NCBI GenBank assembly: GCA_963082975.1
Contig: OY720347.1
Span: 13,498,225-13,562,224 of the forward strand
Length of the DNA stretch: 64,000 bases
DNA from: Labia minor
Lineage: Eukaryota; Arthropoda; Insecta; Dermaptera; Spongiphoridae
Direction of reading: 5' to 3'
Shown: positions 59,401-64,000 of the stretch, in pieces
Layout of the letters: every line of letters begins with the position of its first letter
Numbering within the stretch: position 1 is the first letter of the stretch
Program-made: the position numbers and the translations under genes
Notes under the pieces: generated by a model
The model's database searches: none
Told to the model about the DNA's origin: nothing
The model's input: the letters and a program-made list of their open reading frames with translations, nothing else

Positions 59401-59522
59401 CTTTTTTCTCATTGTATTGATTTAAATTATTATTATGTATAAATTTACTTATATAAAAATAAAGAAATTGGTTATATGAAATTGAATTGAGGTGGAATCA
59501 GACTAAATATTCTAAATAAAAA

Positions 59523-59946
59523 TCTAGAGTGTCGACACTCGATTATCTCGCAAATTTGAATTGGATTAATTAAAACATATATTATATTTAAATTAAATTT
59601 AATTCATTATAAATTAAAATTAATAAATAATATTTATTAAACCAACGCGTGTTTGGCTCTTTGTTGATGACACCACGTCACGTGCTGGTGCGTGATTAGT
59701 AGTCAACGTGTTAAAAAATTAATTCAGCGATTCAATCAAGCTGGAATTCTATATTTAACAGTTTTAGACAATTTTTAATCATGTGAAAAACTATCAAAAA
59801 TATAACCTTATTTTTATGGTCAGTTTAAGTTTAGAGGAAAAAAAAATCAAAAAATATCCAAACTAGATCTTCAAAATGTATAAAAACATCAAAATCTCGA
59901 CATCGAAAATTTTCAAGATCGCAATACTATCACTAGCGACATAGTA
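59523..59946 (-). mobile_element. HINE-like element B6, internally deleted
   Basis: Both ends of family B in reverse (CTAGAGTGTCGACACTCG on the left, ACTAGCGACATAGTAAAAA on the right), with the CACCACGTCACGTG block kept and the microsatellite/core region deleted between AAAATCAAAAAAT and TCTTCAAAATG. Confidence 0.75.
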
Positions 59947-60947
59947 AAAATAAAAAAGTGTTTTTTAAATTTATAAATATATTAAAAGTAGTGAATTACG
60001 AAATGTTCTCCATCAAGATTAGTAAATTTTTGTATAAATATGGACGAATTTTTGTAACAATTTTCTACATTCTTTTTTCTTTCAAAAGCAAAAAAAAAAT
60101 GTATAACTGAATAAGATCAAATAGAGTGAGTGAAAAATATATAACTATGGTATGAACCAGACGTGAGTTAGTGTTAGTGCTAGAGCCGGGAATTCTTCAG
60201 AGCTTCAAAAACGCCTTCAACCTACAATTTCAACGTGAAATAAATTACTCTTGATCACATATACTAAGACCCAGAATCCTAAAAATTTCCTCCTAAAAAT
60301 TCTCCTGAATAAGATCAAATAGAATTAAAAAAGTCATTACTAAAACTTGTACTCATATAAGTAGACCTTCCTTCGTCAACTGATTAAATCTTTGAAGTTA
60401 TCTTAAGATGATAAGAAACATGAATTTGAAATTAAACAGATAGAAAGGGAAGTTTAACCAATTAAATCTCACTTTCTAAAGTCTAAAAGCCATTATTGTA
60501 TACTATTCTGTAATTTTGGGAATTCTTCTTTTTTTTTCATTACTTTCCCTTAGATCTTGAAAAAAAAATCATCTTTTCGCCCCTAATTAATGTCGGCACA
60601 TCGATAAAAAAATCAATAATTGAAATATATATATATATATAAAATTTGAAATGATGTGTAGGCGGACTCTTTATATATCCACGAAACAAAATCAGAGAAA
60701 TTTCATCTCTCAAAGGATCTTGATAGGCAATAAATTAAACAAAGGATTCCAATTAAATAAATGTGCTAGAGAAAAGGCATATTTCTTTGTACGTACATTA
60801 AATAAAATTCATAATCATATTATTAATTAAAGATGATTATGAAATGTTTAGAATGTTAATAATTTATACAAAGATAAACAAAACAAAAAAAATAAATTAA
60901 AATTAAAAATAATTTAATAAATAAATACTAAGTAATATTTATTATAA
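59947..60947. other. AT-rich stretch
   Basis: The phrase CTGAATAAGATCAAATAGA occurs twice (about 60106 and 60304), a minor direct repeat. TA run at about 60626-60641. No gene seen. Confidence 0.4.
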
Positions 60948-60980
60948 ACAATACCTCCTTTACTATCGTCGGTGTGTAAA
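60948..60980 (-). repeat. Family A terminal fragment
   Basis: AACAATACCTCCTTTACTAT then CGTCGGTGTGTAAAAAA: the 5' terminus only, slightly mutated. Confidence 0.65.
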
Positions 60981-61404
60981 AAAGATTGGAAAATAAACAT
61001 TTTTCTTTTTTTAAACTTTAATTGTTTTTTTTTTGTCCAAGTTTAAACTTACTATTATACTTATCCAATTTTAAGATTTTTTCATACAAAATTCAATTAA
61101 GAAGAGAAATGAAAAAAAAGAATTGTGTTATTCAGTACACCTTATTTATGTGTCAATATTTTAAAAAATAATAACTCTAGTTATATGATCTTTCATAACT
61201 TTGTTTTTTTCAATACTAGACCAGAAATCATCGTTAATATAATTTAAGATTCTTTCCAAAAATTAAATATTCTTAAAAAAAAAAATATTTAATTTTATAC
61301 GATTTGTAAGAAAATTGATTGAAAAACTTAAAAATCAAAAATCTTATTATCCTTATTTAAAGTTTAAGTATATATACGTATATTTCTATTAGATAACACT
61401 TTTT
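60981..61404. other. AT-rich stretch
   Basis: No gene or named repeat. Confidence 0.4.
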
Positions 61405-61790
61405 ACTATCTCGCCAGAGATATTATTGCGATCACGAAAATTTTTGATGTCGAGATTTTTATGTTTTTATATTTTGAAGGTGCCTGAATCATTTTCACTA
61501 AAGTTGAAAAAATGTATGTAAGTGTGTGTGTAGACAAGATTACGCAAAAATGGTTTGAGCTATAAAATAATGAAATTCAATAAACGGGCATTATTCAAAA
61601 TTCGTAGTTTTCTCTCAACTTTTGAGAAATGTAGCCATATAAAATTGATATATTTCGATTTTCAGCTTGATTGAATCGCTGGAAGTACTGGAATTAATCT
61701 CTTACATTTTTTAAAACATTGACTGCCAATCACGCGCCAGCAAGTCACATAGTGCCATCAACAAAGAGCCAAACACTCGCTGGCACGTGT
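61405..61790 (+). mobile_element. HINE-like element B7, 3' truncated
   Basis: 5' end ACTATCTCGCCAGAGATATT in a T-run, short TG tract near 61519, core ATGAAATTCAATAAACGG, internal deletion after GAGAAATGTAG, and the AACAAAGAGCCAAACACTCG segment. The 3' stem-loop end is missing. Confidence 0.7.
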
Positions 61791-62072
61791 TGAGGTGTTC
61801 TGTCTCAAAAGTCAGTTAAAAATTTCATTTCTCGATTTCTTTTTCGTATCGTCGGAAGTTAACATAATATAAATGTGTATAAAATTATAATATCCCAGTT
61901 TAATAGGTATTCAAATTGCACTATCAATATAAGTAATTATATGTTTACATGTGGAACATCCCATATAAGAGATGTAATGGCTACATTAATTCCTACGTCC
62001 TTTGTACCTGGTAATGTATTTAATTTTTATCAAAACTATGAAAAAAATTAAATTCGGCTAAAAGCAGTTGAA
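61791..62072. other. Unannotated spacer
   Basis: No gene seen between B7 and A9. Confidence 0.4.
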
Positions 62073-62706
62073 AATAAGTTGACCTGTGGCCAGGTCTGAA
62101 CCGACCGACAGTTTGAAATAAATTAATTTCCAGCTACAGAAACAATTTCAAATAATTTTAATATATCTATTAATGTAATAACAAACAGATATGGATATAA
62201 CATAAATATTTTTAATTTTATTTTATTTATAATATATAGCTGAAGTAGCCGGCGTTGCCAGGCGTTACCCGAGGCTGTGACGTCATGAAGGGCCGGGTGA
62301 CGTCTTATAATTTTAAACATAATGAAGATGATTTTTCCCGAGGATAAAACCAATACATTTGTGGTGATATGTAAAAAAATCTCCTAATGTGAAATTTGGT
62401 GTGAAAATAACCCTTCCCTTCCTATCGTCGATCGCTAATACTACCACCGGTTTCCGGATTTGCATCAAAAGTTGATCAATTCATTCCACTGATGCATTAA
62501 GTAAATATACCAAATTTCATCAAAATCCGTTGAGCCGTTCAGGCTGTACACATCTATACGGACAGATGGACGGACGGACGGACATCATGCTAAAAATACT
62601 TTTTTCTGTTAAGAAAATGCATGATTCGTGGATATATGTAAAAATCTCCACATGTGAAATTTCGTGTTAAAACAATACCTCCCTTACTATCGTCGGTCGG
62701 TAAAAA
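62073..62706 (-). mobile_element. HINE-like element A9
   Basis: Full-length family A in reverse, both ends intact. First CRE at 62278, second mutated to TGACGTCT at 62298, still 20 bp away. Contains a small insertion-like GCTGAAGTAGCCGGCGTTGC before the CRE pair. Microsatellite (GGAC)n at about 62559-62582. Confidence 0.8.
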
Positions 62707-62851
62707 TGCTATTTCATAAATTTGAGCAAATCACAAAAATATAGTACTACTTATTTCAATAAAATGTTATCAGTGAAAATTATGTTAAAACCCTTAAATC
62801 CTATGATCGAATAGAATAAAATTTTAATTAATTTTCAAATATAGAAAAAAT

Positions 62852-62895
62852 CTTGATTATCCAATTCAAATTTAGTCGATTGGAGACACTCCAGA
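62852..62895 (+). repeat. Family B 3' terminal fragment
   Basis: ATCCAATTCAAATTTAGTCG then ATTGGAGACACTCCAGATTT: only the terminal stem-loop region remains. Confidence 0.6.
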
Positions 62896-63344
62896 TTTTT
62901 TTTGAATTATTTTTATTCATTTATTCATATTTAAACTATGTATCAAGTTGTTTAGTTTTATTAAATGTTATCAAATAATATCAATTAATATAAATTTTAT
63001 TTTTTCAAAAAGAATTTTATTGATTCATGTATATATGTATCGTATATACACCAGAAAATACTCCCATTAATTTTTTATATATTATCGTTTCTTTTAATTC
63101 TCAAATATGCCTGAAACTTGATTTATGTAATAAGATTTAGTTTTTTTATATATTTTGGGAGACAAATGAAAATCTTCCAGGGTGGTATCTTGAACATCAT
63201 TACGGGATTATTTTTGACTAAAAATTCATAAACAAGCAATGAATTCTATTGCAAAAGCCATGATTTATTAGATCACAAATCTATTGGGCTCGTGTGTTTA
63301 CTTTAAATTGATTCACACAAATGTCATTTAATTTCTCTATTTTT

Positions 63345-63968
63345 ACTATCTCGCCAGAGATAGTATTGCGATCACGAAAATTTTCGATGTTGAGATTTTG
63401 ATGTTTTTATACGTTTTGAAGGTTCCTGAATCATTTTCACTAAGGTTGAGAAAAATGTCTCTGTGTGTGTGTGTGTGTGTGTCTGTGTGTGTGTGTGTAT
63501 GTAGGCAAGATTACGCAAAAACGGTTTGAGCTAGAATGATGAAATTTGGTACATGGACATTATTCAAAATTCATAGTTTTCTATCAACTTTTGAGAAATG
63601 TAGCTCAACCGGAAGAGGGTCATTACCTACAACGTTTTGATTTTTTTTCCTCTAAAGTGACCGTAAAAATAAAGATATATGTTTGATAATTTTTCACATG
63701 ATTAATAATTGTATAAAACTGCTATATATAGAATTTCAGCTTGATTGATTCGCTGAAATTACCAGAATTAATTTTTTAACACTGCAAATCTCACGCGCCA
63801 ATACGTGACGTGGTGCCATCAACAAAAAGCCAAACATGCGCTGGTTTAATATTTATTATTTATTATTTATAATTTATAATTAATTATATTTAATTTAAAT
63901 ATAATATATTATGTTATTTAATCCAATTCAAATTGCGAGATAGTCGAGTGGAGACACTCCAGCTAATT
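63345..63968 (+). mobile_element. HINE-like element B9
   Basis: Complete family-B copy, nearly identical to B2 (6981-7617), differing in microsatellite length and a few bases. 5' ACTATCTCGCCAGAGATAGT, (TG)n at 63461-63498, core GATGAAATTTGGTAC, 3' GAGTGGAGACACTCCAGCTA. Confidence 0.82.
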
Positions 63969-64000
63969 TTATTTTCATCTGCTGGGGAGAGCAAATTTCA

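Overview
This window is AT-rich (by eye well over 70% A+T), intron-dominated DNA from an animal, most likely an arthropod and probably an insect. The grounds are two spliced exons of a conserved animal gene, mariner elements of the SETMAR-transposase type, RTE-like LINE fragments, hAT MITEs, tRNA-headed SINEs and microsatellite-bearing interspersed elements that look like DINE-1/Helentron derivatives. No operons, prokaryotic ribosome-binding sites, rRNA, tRNA genes or CRISPR arrays are visible. The species cannot be named from the sequence.

Host gene. Only two exons can be supported with confidence, at 32071-32205 and 42342-42569 on the + strand. They join in phase and encode part of the N-lobe of a SCYL2-like (CVAK104) protein pseudokinase, a clathrin/AP-associated vesicle trafficking factor. 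The intron between them is about 10.1 kb. Neither the preceding nor the following coding exon was found, so most of the window is probably intronic or flanking sequence of this one gene.

Mobile DNA by region. 1-12 kb holds SINE-like D1/D2, the foldback element C1, HINE-like elements A1, B1-B4, and two mariner derivatives. 12-24 kb holds LINE reverse-transcriptase remnants, the long-TIR element C2, two LINE 3' ends, three copies of a tRNA-headed SINE, a mariner deletion derivative and a palindromic element. 24-32 kb holds B5, a hAT MITE, E1, C4 and A4. The SCYL2 intron (32.2-42.3 kb) is a transposon graveyard: a mariner, two head-to-head A composites, hAT, a copy with a double 3' end, and a nest of A inside F inside E with a solo-LTR-like insertion. 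42.5-57 kb holds RTE and other LINE pieces, four hAT MITEs, three mariner relics and tandem J repeats. 57-64 kb holds A and B copies and an unrecognised decayed coding locus on the - strand near 59 kb.

Main message. Three otherwise different repeat families (A, B, F) share one architecture: a TTTTTAC left end, a 10-12 bp subterminal inverted repeat, an internal GTCY or TG/CATA microsatellite, a GAAATTTGGTA core, a short 3' stem-loop and a CTTATT-like 3' end, with insertion into T-runs. That is the layout of non-autonomous Helentrons. The window also preserves natural experiments on their mobility: self-insertion, head-to-head dimers present in both orientations, and a 3'-end bypass with a second 3' terminus. 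Family A also carries paired TGACGTCA (CRE) palindromes exactly 20 bp apart in most copies.
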